Shown: piece after piece, positions 1 to 45,600 of the stretch
Layout: every line of letters begins with the position of its first letter
Numbering within the stretch: the stretch's first letter is position 1
Assembly: GCF_964275005.1 (NCBI RefSeq)
Contig: NC_092705.1
Span: 24,284,673-24,348,672, forward strand
Direction of reading: 5' to 3'
From: Diadema setosum
Lineage: Eukaryota; Echinodermata; Echinoidea; Diadematoida; Diadematidae
DNA: 64,000 nucleotides
The notes under the pieces: model-generated
The model's input: only the letters and a program-made list of their open reading frames with translations
Database searches by the model: none
Told to the model about the DNA's origin: nothing
Position numbers and translations under genes: made by a program

Positions 1-61
1 CTATTTACACACAGGGACTCGGACCTTGATGGTCCATTGGGAACACTGCTAACGCCCTCAC
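1..61 (-). other. Intron 15 of the ABCC4-like gene (partial)
   Basis: Begins with donor GTGAGG next to exon 15 and runs off the window. Confidence 0.7.
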
Positions 62-34081
<34,020 letters not shown>

Positions 34082-34480
34082 TATTCAGTTGCCACGATTT
34101 CCAGAGCGTAGACTATATCACTGTATCGACTTCAATTGAGCTGGACGCCAAATTTACCGGCAACATAACGCATCTCGCTCACGGCTTTCTGTAGAGAGCA
34201 GGGCATCATATCATACGCAGTCCCGATACCTAGTGTAAGGTCTCTCGTTGTGTACCTGCAACGAACGTTGAGCTGTCGTGGTTTCGCAATCGGTATCGCG
34301 CGCTACGATACGATACAAGGCATGCAAGGTTCGAAAGGGGAGTTCTTACGTACGCGTCACGTAAGCTGCCTGCCTGCATGCTCACTTGCAACAAAAAAGA
34401 AAAAAAAAAAAGAAAAAAAAAAGTGTAGCTTTCATCTGCGATATTGCGTAATGATTTCACTCGCTAGTCTCATCTCAAGT
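34082..34480 (-). promoter_or_regulatory. Probable 5' UTR and promoter of the ABCC4-like gene
   Basis: Sequence upstream of the start codon has more CpG than its surroundings (clusters such as TCGCGCGCTACGATACGATA near 34296-34315). An in-frame TGA precedes the ATG. I see no convincing TATA box and cannot place the transcription start. Assigned by position. Confidence 0.45.
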
Positions 34481-34730
34481 GCATTGTAAGTCAACACCAG
34501 TACCTACATGTATACTACTACTAATAAAACTACTAAGTGATCATATTCAATTTTAAACCTACTATTCAACCGACACTCAACAGTGGGCTTGACAAAAAAA
34601 AAAATGCTTGAATGATAGTAGACTTACAAAATACTGATGACAATTTGGCTCGAGTTTATACAATAACAATGACAATTGAATGACTTTATGCACTGTTGGT
34701 AACAACTTATGAAACAAAGCACCCAGTGAC

Positions 34731-35179
34731 AATAAGCCAGTTCGGGGTTCCACTTTGAGCATGAGCAGAAAAAGGTCATCAGTACCGGCAGGGCATGTTG
34801 GTTTTTTTATTCACTAAGATAACCATCTGTAATGTAATGATTATTCAAGTGATCATTATGAGTGGTGCTTGCCAGCACATCCACCTGACAGCAAAAGCGG
34901 TATTTGACAATATCAATAGAAAAAGATTGTTAATACATTCAATGCGAAATAATGAAATGGATGCTTTCCAAAGTGCTAATTGATGGATCATTCTGGTCAT
35001 CTGGTCTACGCATGTTCATTCTTTGTTTGAACATGACTGATGAATTCCATAAATTGTTACGTTGGGTAAGCTGAAATACCTTCTCTCGCTTGAAAACTCG
35101 TGGAGTGCCTAATCAACAGAGAAAGAAGAAAGGTCATTTGTACCGATGTGCCCATGAGTTAACCCCGAACTGGCTTATT
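34731..35179. mobile_element. O: inverted-repeat element
   Basis: Ends AATAAGCCAGTTCGGGGTT and its exact inverse, about 449 bases apart. Just inside each end an AAAGGTCAT-x-x-GTACCG word occurs in the same orientation at both sides. Confidence 0.6.
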
Positions 35180-35743
35180 CACCGGTCATTCCGGGCACCA
35201 TCAGAACATTACACAGGCAAGCATCAAAATTGATATTGTTTCACTTAGGGTAATGTGTCATTCGAAGCTAACAATAAGATGGCATTATCACCTTTCATAT
35301 TATGTGGGAAGGAGTCTGCAACCTTGCCCCCCCCCCCTCCGTTCAGCGGCCCCTGCCATAAAGTTAAAGATTTTTTTTTTTCAATGCAAGAACTTCACCT
35401 TAGTACTGCTGAACAATTTCAAAGTAGCTTGCGTCATTTTATAATTGAGTATGATTTTGTTTTGTCCTCAGGTTTTCATCAGTTTGCACCTACATTGTAT
35501 TTCTAAAGGCACTATTCTCAGGGACTATACTCCCAGATTTATATAAAGTCACAAAAAATGTGCATCAAAGTAAGTTAAATACCCTGTGTAAGGGCGAATG
35601 TTGCTCGATCTGTGATGAGTTTGTTTGTTTGTTTGTTTTTTTCCCGAAATACGTGTATTGTATCATAGAGTGGAACCCGGTGCTATACCCACAGCTAGCC
35701 CATAAGATAGGCCAAGCCACTCACTTACTTGCGCTTTGAAAGT

Positions 35744-35764
35744 TGTGTGTGTGTGTGTGTGTGT
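35744..35764. repeat. (GT)n microsatellite
   Basis: About ten GT units. Confidence 0.85.
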
Positions 35765-35825
35765 CTAAATCATATTGGTATAAATAGATTTAAATATTTA
35801 AGTGAGAATTTTCCATTAAGCATCA

Positions 35826-35826
<1 letters not shown>

Positions 35827-35894
<68 letters not shown>
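35827..35894. repeat. (GT)n microsatellite
   Basis: More than 30 GT units. Confidence 0.95.
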
Positions 35895-35896
<2 letters not shown>

Positions 35897-36687
35897 TGCG
35901 TATATGTTTTCGGTGCCTTTACCCGTGATATGTTTGTGATATTACATAACCTTGTCATATTCTTGATTTTTCTACATGTGTGTGAATGTAAACAATCTGC
36001 CTTAAGCAGTTTTTGTGTTCGTTCAGGTTATATTACTCAGTTGTAGATTGTTTATCACCAGCCCTATTAATGCTTTTCAGCAGCCCCTTCATCATTTCCA
36101 ACAACTTACTTTTGTTTAGTTGACCTTCCAAGTAAAATATGATTTCGGTAAAACAGTTGAATACACACAATGACACAACTGAAATACAATCACACGTTGT
36201 GACTTGCCAGCTCAAACATTGAACCTAAGTTGTTGGATAGTGAGGGGACTGCTAAAAAGCAGGCTTGCATAATTATAGTTTGCAGTCTCTCATTAAAAGA
36301 ATATATAACATATAAATATATATTATAAAAAGATGAAAAGATGAGATAAAGATGAAATTCTACTGTAAGATTAAAAAAAAATGTAATAAGCCAGCAAAAC
36401 TATAATAGGTAAAATGCCTGAGGACAAAAAAAAAAAAGACAAGGAGGACAAAAAGAGAGAGAGAGAGAGATTACATACACACACACAAACACAACACAAG
36501 GCAGCTCTTGTAAAAAAAAAAAAAAAAAAAATGAAAGAGAGAGAAACAAAACGATAAGCTTGGAATAACAGGAAGACACTTGCTTCCGGAAGTATTTTCA
36601 GTCAGTATTTTCGTTTGCGAGACTGTACTTTCTGTTTGTATCAGTGTGTACTCGGATTGCTTGTGTGTGTGTCTGTATCTGTGGTTC

Positions 36688-36718
<31 letters not shown>

Positions 36719-37755
36719 CACTTGTGTGTATGTTAACTCCTGAATGTAAAATGTGAACGGTTACAGAAAAAAAAAAGCATGAATGACTGGAAAATCACAC
36801 CAGATAGAGATATGAGACGAATATGAATGAAAATTTAACGAAAATGATTGACAAAAGACGAAATCGATCCTGCTGTTTTCAGTGCTGCGAGTGAGACTGA
36901 CGAATTTGAACTGTAAGAATGACGAAAATAAATGCCAAATGACTAAACTGAATGGACTTTATTTGAAAATGAACGACGAAAGACGAATTTGAAAGTAAGA
37001 TTGGCCTATTGCCGACATCCTGTGACGAAATTGAAGTAAAAATTTGTGAAATTGAATGAAAAAAGTTTGAAAATGAATGGGAAAACCTATATAATCCTTT
37101 AGCTTTACCGTACTTTATTATTTTTGTGAAATGTCGAGAGCCTTAAAAGCTTATACGAAACTCTGAAATATCCGTGTATACATGTATATCATTCTGTTGT
37201 CTCTATCGATATATCCCTTTCTCTTTTTTTTTTTTCTCGGAGCATTACCTGTATTATTTTTGTGAAATTAGTACTGGGCTCACACCTGTAAATAAAATGG
37301 AATGTCCCAGACCCCTTCACAAATTCGTACCAAAGATACCAAAATAAATGAAGAAAAAAAATAACTAAAAATCATTAATGCAGTTTTGCATAAAACTGAA
37401 TAGCTGCACATATTGAGTATGAATTCCTCTACAAACTGCATTTTGGTTTGAAGATGAAAGCTTTTCTCATGGAATTTGAAGGGACTATATTTCATTGGGT
37501 ACGTGTACAGAAAATAGGTGATTTTTTTGAGTGACAAGAACTCGTAGTCTGGCTTTGCGGACCCTTGGACAGAGTTTGAGCCGAAGAACCTGCCTTGTAA
37601 ATTTGATGGATGACAGGGTGCAGCTGCTCACTTATTCAGGTTAGTGAAGATGAAACATCTCATTTCTTCCAGGTATTTTACAGAATTTTTTGAAATTTGA
37701 ATTTTAACACACGTCTCCATATGGGGAATTATTTACCCGTGTGAGCCCTTGTGGA

Positions 37756-38010
37756 GCCGGGAAAATAATGTGCAAAAGCCGCCGGGGAATAATGTGCAAA
37801 TGCCGGGAAATGTGCAAACATCTTGCCGGGAAATGTTCAAACGCCGGGAAATGTGCAAACGTCTTGCCGGGAAATGTGCAAATCCCTAAATTTCATCAAC
37901 AGGAAATGTGCAAACATGACGCCGGGAAATGTGCAAAATGTTCAATTTTGCCGGGAAATGCGCAAAAGCCGCGGGGAAATGTGGAAAAGCCGCCGGGAAA
38001 TGTATGCAAG
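37756..38010 (+). repeat. 17-mer array, left end of J
   Basis: About 11 imperfect GCCGGGAAATGTGCAAA units with short spacers such as CATCTT and CTAAATTTCATCAA. Confidence 0.85.
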
Positions 38011-38159
38011 CCGTTCATTTCACCTGTATGGAAGAGAAACTCTCACTCAAACCTGCGGATGAACCATTTCTACCTTTCCCACATTTCCTAGCCATCACCT
38101 CTCTATGTATATATAGCGACCACCTGTCATTTTAACATTTTTAACATTTTCTTGTATTA

Positions 38160-39660
38160 AACCCCACCACGGATTTTCACCAGATTTGGCAGATAGCATG
38201 ATGAATTGGTCGTAAATTTGTTAAAATGACCCCCCCCCCCCACACACACACACACACCACCGAAGGAAGGGGGAGGGGTTGAAGCCTGAGAGTCCCTGAA
38301 CTGTGGATTTTTTTCTTCTTCTTCTGCCGAACCGAAAAAGATAGAGCTAAAATAGTGCTTTGAAGACATTAATGACTGAAATTTAATTTTTTATTATGGC
38401 CGATCCAGGGGTGCCCTGATTGGAGAGGGTGTGGTGATGCAGAGGACGGGGGATATCCACATTTTCAGCATCTTCTCGATAAATCTCACGACAGATTGTC
38501 ACCAAACTTGGCAAATAGCATCTTTTCGGTGATATGATCTTTATTTTATTAAGATGAGCCTTACCCCCCCCCCCCCCTTTCCACCGCCAAGGAGAGGGGG
38601 AGATGGAGATGAAGCTTCAGATTCCTAATCTCTGGAACCTTTTAATCTTCTTTTGTCAAACCGGAAAAGATAGAGGTAAGTTAGTGATAATGGGATGAAG
38701 ACATTAATGACTGAAATTTCATGTTTGATTATACCAAATCCATGCAGATGTGCCATATGGGGGGGGGGGGGAGGTGTGATGGGGAGGATGGAGATTTTCC
38801 ACATTTTCAGCATCTTCTTATAAAATATACAACGGAGTTTCACAAAACTTGGCAGATTGCATTTTATAAAGATAATATGATATCAATTTGATAAAATGAG
38901 CCCCCCCCCCGACCGCTAAAAAAGGGGGAGTGAAGCCTTAAGGTCCCTAAACTCTGGAATGTTTTATTCTTCTTCTGTCAAACCGGAAAAGATAGAGAAA
39001 AATTACTGTTATGAAAACATTAATGACTGCGAATTTCTTGTTTGGTTATGGCGAATCCATGGGTGCCCAGATTGTGATTGGGTGCTGTTCGTTATTCCGA
39101 AGGTTCGTTATTCCGCCCGATGGTTCGTTAATCCGAAACACACAAATTCTCTATACCTAGAGGTTCGTTAATACGAAAATGAAAAAGGGTTCGTTAATCC
39201 GAACATTACATTTTGTGGCGTTATTCCGAAGATTCGTTATTCCGAAGGTTCGTTAATCCGAAAATGAAATAGAGTTCGCTATTCCCAAGGCTCGTTTATC
39301 CGAAAATGAAATAGGGTTCGTTATTTCGAAGGTTCGTTATTCCGAAAATGAAATAGGGTTTGTTATTCCGAAGGTTCGCTGATCCGAAATGATATAGGGT
39401 CCCTAATGAACCTTCGGAATAACGAATTTTGTTTCATTTTCGGATTAACGAACCTTCGGAATAACGAACCTTATTTCATTTTCGGATTAATGAACCTTCG
39501 GAATAACAAACCTCATCACATTTTCGGATTAAAGAACCTTCGGAATAACGAATCTTCGGAATAACGAACCTTCGGAGTAACGAACCTTCGGACCAAAGAA
39601 CCTTCGGAATAACGAACCTTCGGAATAACGAGCTGTAACCCCCAGATTAGGGGGTGGGGG
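38160..39660 (+). repeat. ~340-bp modules, left side of J
   Basis: Consecutive modules share CAGCATCTTCT (38466, 38808, then 39682 after the P insertion), ACTTGGCA, AACCGGAAAAGATAGA and CATTAATGACTGAAATTT. Each module has a long C or G run. Confidence 0.75.
39074..39640. mobile_element. P: foldback element nested in J
   Basis: The left half is GGTTCGTTATTCCGAA and GGTTCGTTAATCCGAA units in tandem; the right half is the same in inverse. CCCAGATT (8 bp) is duplicated at 39066-39073 and 39641-39648. Removing P restores the J module spacing, so P inserted into J. An 8-bp duplication fits hAT-type insertion. Length 567. Confidence 0.7.
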
Positions 39661-41039
39661 AGGAGGGAAATTTTCCACATTTTCAGCATCTTCTTGAAAA
39701 ACCTACCACAGATTTTCACAAAACTTGGCAGATTGCATTTTATTGTGATAATAATATGGTCTTCATGTGATAAAAATAATGAGCCCCATCCCCACCCCCA
39801 CCCCCACACACACACACCACTGAAAGGGGGGGGGGAGAGAAGCCTCAGAGTCCCTATACTGTGGAATTTTATCTTCTTCTGTTGAACAAAAAAAGATAGG
39901 GCTAAGTTAGTGCTGTGAAGACATTAATGACTGAAATTTTTGACTGTGGCGGATCGAGGGGTAAGAGGACGGTAAGACCCCATGTTATAAACAGATATGA
40001 AATTTCATCAAAGTGGGCCTACCTCCCAAGAATGTGATAAAATATGTTCTATACTCTTAGTTGTACAGAAAATTTCTTCAATTATGTATTCCTTTTGTCA
40101 TGGGTGGGGTTTTCAAGATATTTATTGAAATTCTGAATTCCACCCGAATGACCCCACCCCCTCGTCTCGGCCCCTTTCGAGGGGCTGACATGAAGGGGGT
40201 GGGGCGACTCCATCTCCTCCCAAGTTTGCGGTTTGGGCGGTGCTCATTAAACAGATTGAGGTCATATCAGCCAATAAATGCTATATATACGTGCCAAGCT
40301 TGGAGAATATACTGTAAACGGGTTCCAAGAAGAAGCTAAATATGTGAAAATTCCGACTCCTCGCCCTTAACATTCATGAATTTATAGCACTCTATTAAGT
40401 AGCTCCATCGCCGTTGTATAAATTTTTATGTATTTTTTTTTAAAGCTGAAGTTGGATTTTATTACCCTAGGGATGCTTCTTGAGTTTTCAAGAAAAAGAT
40501 AATGTTAAAATTAAGCCTCCTTCCTATCCCCCCCCCCCCTTTGGGCATCCCTTCATCTTCCATAGCCATGCTTGAACCTATACATTATGCATGAACTGTA
40601 CTTACTAATAAAGCACGGTACTATCTATATCTTTGTCACACTAATATGGTTAAAGCAAATGAAGTGTTTGTTCGCAAAAACCGATAAGTCCATTTTTGAA
40701 GATTTTGAAGTACGGCCTCTGTCATAAAGTACAAAATAATACCTTTTCAATGATATTATATTGGTCACTACAATATAAAGGTACATTTTTGAAGTTATGG
40801 TCAAAAGAAGCAAACATTTTCTTATTATTCTCTCTATTTTTCTTAACATTTAATCGAAATTATCTCCATTTGGCAAATATGGACTTATCGGTGTTTGCAA
40901 ACAAACTCTTCAAATTTTCTAAACAACCCCTTATAGATTTAGGCCTTCGTCTCACCCCAACGCCCGTCTCTCCCCCCCCCCCCCCCCCTCCGGCTTGTTG
41001 TCTTTAGTAGTTACCCTAGGGATGCGGTAGATATATATC

Positions 41040-41690
41040 CCGCGTTTGGTGAAAATATGTCATTTTTTTTAACGAAGATGCTGAAAGTGTAAACATTCTT
41101 CCCGGGCATTCCCCACATGCCCCCCCCCCCCCCCCCTTAGCAGGGCACCCCTGGATCAGCCATAATTAGACATGAAATTTCAGTCATAAAAGTTTTCACA
41201 ACACTAACTTAGCGATGTCTTTTTTTTTTTCGGTTCGACAAAATAAATAAGAAGCTTAAAAAAGAACAATCAAGTTTAGCGAATGGGAGACTTCAATCCC
41301 CCCCCCCCAAATAAAAAACCGGCCTCAATCTTCGAGGGGGGGGGGGGGGGGGGCTCATTTTTCAAATTAAGATTGTATCACCATAAAGATGCTATCTGTC
41401 AATTTTGGTGAAAATTCGTCATAGGTTTTCAAAAAGATGGAAAAATTTGGAAAAGAATTCAGTCATTTATAATATGTCTGCATAGCATAGTCATATTATG
41501 TCTGCATTGTTATAGCATTAACGTAGTTCTATCTTTTTCGGTTCGACAAAGTAAATTTATACATTCCAGAGAACTCCCCCCGGGGGTGGGGGTGGGGCTC
41601 ATTTTAACAAGTTAAAATCTTATCACCGTAAAGATGCTATTTGCCAAGTTTGGTTAAAGATCTTATTAAGAAAATATTAATGGTGGAGGC
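41040..41690 (-). repeat. ~340-bp modules, right side of J (inverted)
   Basis: Contains GATGCTGAAA, TTTCGGTTCGACAAA, GAAATTTCAGTCAT and TGCTATCTGTCAA, the inverse complements of the left modules. Confidence 0.7.
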
Positions 41691-41794
41691 TCATTGCGCA
41701 GTTTTGACATGGAATTATTATCTACCATCTTTATACACAGTATCAAGTTCAAGTTCAAGTTCAAGTTTATTCAAAGTAAAATCAAATGATTTGC

Positions 41795-41925
41795 ACATTT
41801 CCCGGCAAAATTGAACTTTTGCACATTTCCCGTTGATGAAATTTGCACATTTCCCGGCGAGACATTTGCACATTTCCCGGCGTTTGCACATTATTTTCCC
41901 GGCGTTTGCACATTTCCAGGCTCCA
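41795..41925 (-). repeat. 17-mer array, right end of J (inverted)
   Basis: About six TTTGCACATTTCCCGGC units. Spacers such as GTTGATGAAA and AAAATTGAAC are the inverse of spacers in the left array. Confidence 0.85.
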
Positions 41926-41932
41926 AAGCCCT

Positions 41933-42273
41933 ACTCAGCGTGCAAATTCTCTGGATATCGCCACCAAGCGGCGAGGAAAGTACAGGCGTCGTGTGCGAGA
42001 CTGCCGTGCGTGTGCGCACATTGTGTAAAGCAAAAAGAGAAGCTTGCGCTTCACACAGTGTAAATACAGCTCTATGGATCGGAGCCTGAGGAGAACCCAA
42101 TCAAAAACACCGACGTACCGCGGCGCGCCGCGCGGTACGGTCATATCAATCCAAGAGGTTCTCATCACAATCATAGTCCGGTAAACACAGCTAGCCCTGT
42201 CAGTGTAGACGTCGCTGTACACAACACACGGAGTCTGGTCGGGCCGCCGGTCGGGCTAGGTACGTCGGAACAC
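41933..42273 (+). promoter_or_regulatory. CpG-rich 5' flank of the hAT-derived gene
   Basis: GC- and CpG-rich relative to surroundings, with the near-palindrome GTACCGCGGCGCGCCGCGCG at about 42115-42134. It starts immediately beyond element J and ends at the exon A start codon. Probable promoter and 5' UTR by position; no TATA box seen. Confidence 0.45.
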
Positions 42274-42603
42274 ATGAAGATGGACGCTGTTGCTTATGAC
42301 CTGAAAGCTCCTACCGACGAAGGGACAGCACAGCCGCCGCGAAAGAAGAAATGTAAGAGCAAAAGTGGATCGGCGAAATACAGAAGTAAGTTTTGCGATA
42401 AATGGACGAAAAGATACCCATTCATAGTCCGAGGAGGGGACATATTTTCGTTTCACTGCAATACTTGCAACAGAAGCGTGTCGTGTGGACACATGGGTTT
42501 CGCAGACGTGGAGCGTCACATTCGCTGCAAACTCCATATTCGCAATGCAGACTGGGACGCGGCGGCGGCGGCGAAGTCACAGGACCCAACTGTCACGGAC
42601 AAG
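42274..42603 (+). CDS. hAT-derived gene exon A (zinc finger)
   Basis: Starts at ATG 42274 (a second ATG two codons on) and ends ACGGACAAG|GTATGT, phase 0. Basic stretch PPRKKKCKSK at residues 21-30 could be a nuclear signal. Finger: KYRSKFCDKWTKRYPFI, then FHCNTC, SCGHMG and VERHIRCKLH. It closes with an Ala run and TVTDK, shared with exon B. Confidence 0.82.
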
Positions 42604-45600
42604 GTATGTTGAGCTCATTGTCATGACATTACCTATTTAATAAAGTTTACTCAATTCTGAGTGATACACGCCATTAAAACCAAAACTACAACAACATTAC
42701 TACTAGAGCGTCGACCTCTCTAACGTTAGTAGACTGTCGAGCTGTCTAAAGCCAAAGGTCAGTCCGCGAAGAAACTAGCCTGGGGATGTTTCATGAAGTC
42801 AAACTGAATTTAGTGAGTAACGTTAAAGATTGACTAAAAAGTTATGCCACTTTGTTTCTCTGTTCACCTTCAATTTCACTAGCTTAATCATCGCACACTT
42901 CAAATTATCATTAATGTTAACAGAATAATTTCATTGTTTTTAATGTCATTTATCTTATCTTGTATTTTCAATGGCTACATGACAAATGTCTCAAAATTGA
43001 CAAAAATCTTCATTTTCATTAGAAAGTTATGAAAGTTTAGCAACATTGTCATTGAGGACACAGACCGCAAAGACCATATGTGGTTGGACCGGACAAGTTG
43101 TGGGACCGGACTAAAAATTTACTTCCACAAACACAATAAAATCCCATAGAATAAGCATAAAATACAATGGCTTTTGAATGAATAGTTCATACCAATTTTT
43201 GAGGTAACTTCTCTTTAAGCAGAATTCGGCGATTTGTTTCATGATATGTCAGCCAGAAGAAGCGCGCAATATTCTATCACACACGCGATGTGAAACTTGT
43301 GCGCGTGTTTGAGTCAGAACCAACAAACTTCACTTCAGTGTTAATCCATTCCCATAGTCCTAGTGCTAGACAATACATGCAGGCTGGCTACACAACGTTC
43401 AAAATATATTTGCAAGGGTTTCAGTTAAGTTCTCTAATTATGACAAAAATTGATTTTGTTCGCTTTGCTTTGGAAGAACTGTTAAGTATCATTTTCAGAA
43501 CCTCATCATTGTGTATTGGAATATTTTTATTGAGAATGGCAATGTGAAAAATTCATCTAAATTTCAACTTCTTAAGTGTCCGGGTACACAATCCCCCATC
43601 ATACCATAATATTTAGTTGATCTTAAAATTTAAGTTCGACTTAAATTCTTTCTACTTTGTGAAACACCTGGCCGATCATTTGATGACATAAATGGCTGCC
43701 ATTTTGTTGAATTATTTATTTTTTTAAAAAGGTTGTACCCTGGGTGCCAAAAAGAGGAAATTATTTTGTTGCTGGAGCTAGCGCGCGCTAGCTACTGCAC
43801 TGCACTGCACTAAAGCACATGCTAGTGGTATCGCAGCTTCCATGCACGAATAGCATAACATGCAGTGGCATGGGAATGACTATGTACACGCACACACAGT
43901 GCATGCATTTTTCTCTGGCTGTCCTCGAGTGGATGTGAGGTGGCGCTACACAACGCGGTTACCCGGGGTACTACAGTACCCCGGGGTAACGCGTGATGCA
44001 TCATTTATAGGGGGCTCGATCCCCTCCCCTCATTAGCATCGTCATGTGGGGGGGGGGGGGGGAGGGGTCACCAGAGGGCCAGGGCGGGGGAGCTGCTAGC
44101 TGCTCATAATTACCCCTTGTCAATCTCATATTTGGCCTAACGTTTAGATCAAGGAGGTTTGAGAAATGGAGTCCCAACAGTCTTATTCGCTTTGATCCCA
44201 TGCTGGAAGCTGCCCCTCAAAAATATTTGAAGTATGTGTCAAACTGGATCTGCCACTCATATACGAAGACAATTGACTCGTGTCTCACTGCATAATCACC
44301 AGCCACTTTCCAAGGAAGATATGTCTTTGTGATGGTAATTACTTTTCGCTATCCCTATACTTTACAAACAATGGGCAGTAGACGATGGTAAAGGCACGAA
44401 TAGAAATTGTTCAAATAGAATAGAAATTGCTCAAATATTGCTGAAATAGATATCAAAATTACTCGAATGTACGTGTCTGTACGCTAATCTGACATATTGA
44501 TTTATAAAGAACTAGGTTAAGAGCACCAGTATTCGGTCACTTATCACTAGCCAGTAAGTTCAACTGTCACAACACACGCAAATCACATCAATTCACATAC
44601 ATGCACACTGCTCATTCACAACAGGAAACTCCCTTAGCCCCCTCCAAAAATCCATCCAAAATCCCAAATTTTACCGTCAAAAGTGCAGAATCGGTGCTAC
44701 TTTCCAAAAGTGTGCGTGATTAAGGCCCAGTTTTAAGAGTATGGGTCGCCAAAAAAGCACTAAAAATCGAGAAATAGGCCATTCTCTCGCGGGATTTTTT
44801 GCTTATAAATCACAAGCTTGGAGTGTGATGGTATCCTCAAAAATGCAGAAGAAAAGCAAAATTTCCGTACGTGCCGATACAGTGTCTCAATGTACAAGGG
44901 TTGAATGCAAGTGCCGATTCCCCAGTGTTCGGTCACCAACAGGTGCCGCAACGTCCCCGATGCAATTTTGCGCCAACAAGGTATATTTCACATGCATTGC
45001 TGTAGATGATGTATGTATGTATTATTTTAGTTTGAAAAATATTGCTAAAAAGCTTAACTGACCGCATACTTGGGATGTTACCCTATACTTGAAGATGATA
45101 CCATATTAGTTTCATTTTGCAGAAATAAGGAGAAAAGTGATAAAACCGGCTTTCCATGAGAGTAAAATTTCAAACACTTTCACAAAATACAGCTCAGATT
45201 TACACTTTTGCACATATTTTCAAATGGAATTGACTTTTGTTTTATATGCTTTATCATTAGGTGAAATTTCATTGTATTTGATAATATAAACGAGCAGCAT
45301 ATACCCGATATGATGTTAGCGTTAAAAATGAATCTTCAGATTGCTCAGAAAGATGGTGGCTTCAAGCATCGAACATCAAAGGCCCAAATGCACCTGTGGA
45401 ATTCTTTTGTCCATCCATAGAAAACTGACAGCTGATTGAATAATTATAGTCAGTTGTAACTCCATCTCTCGAACCTCCTTGGTTAGATCTATACAGTGTA
45501 CAGCATTGTTGTAGACACTCTATATAGTATAAACTGTGTGGTAGTGTTGCGTGATGATTTTTCTTTTTTTTTAACTCGGATGTCCACATGTGCACACTCG

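Larger units (their letters stand above)
34482..37743. other. Intergenic region between the two genes, left part
   Basis: Contains element O, GT microsatellites and poly-G/A tracts. Stretches 35180-35740 and 36040-37740 (the latter with a loose GAATGACGAAA-type repetition around 36780-37080) hold no gene. Confidence 0.7.
37750..41926. mobile_element. J: 4.2-kb inverted-repeat element with subterminal 17-mer arrays
   Basis: Outer ends TGTGGAGCCGGGAAA and TTTCCAGGCTCCAA (inverse) lie next to a direct AGCCCT at 37744-37749 and 41927-41932, a candidate 6-bp target duplication. Inside come arrays of GCCGGGAAATGTGCAAA (left 37756-38010, about 11 units; right 41795-41925 in inverse, about 6). Further in are ~340-base modules in one orientation at 38160-39960 and in the opposite orientation at 41040-41690, each with C/G runs and CAGCATCTTCT. 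The centre (39960-41030) is unique AT-rich DNA. No transposase frame is visible, so it looks non-autonomous; superfamily unknown. Confidence 0.6.

Noticed and set aside
37741..38091. An open frame of 116 codons with repeated GKCA-type residues; also considered as a CRISPR-like array.
   Set aside because: It is the translated 17-mer array at the end of element J. Units and spacers are irregular and mirrored at the other end, and the DNA is eukaryotic.
39516..39815. Open frame with repeated VRYSE/RRF residues.
   Set aside because: Translation of the TTCGTTATTCCGAA units of element P.
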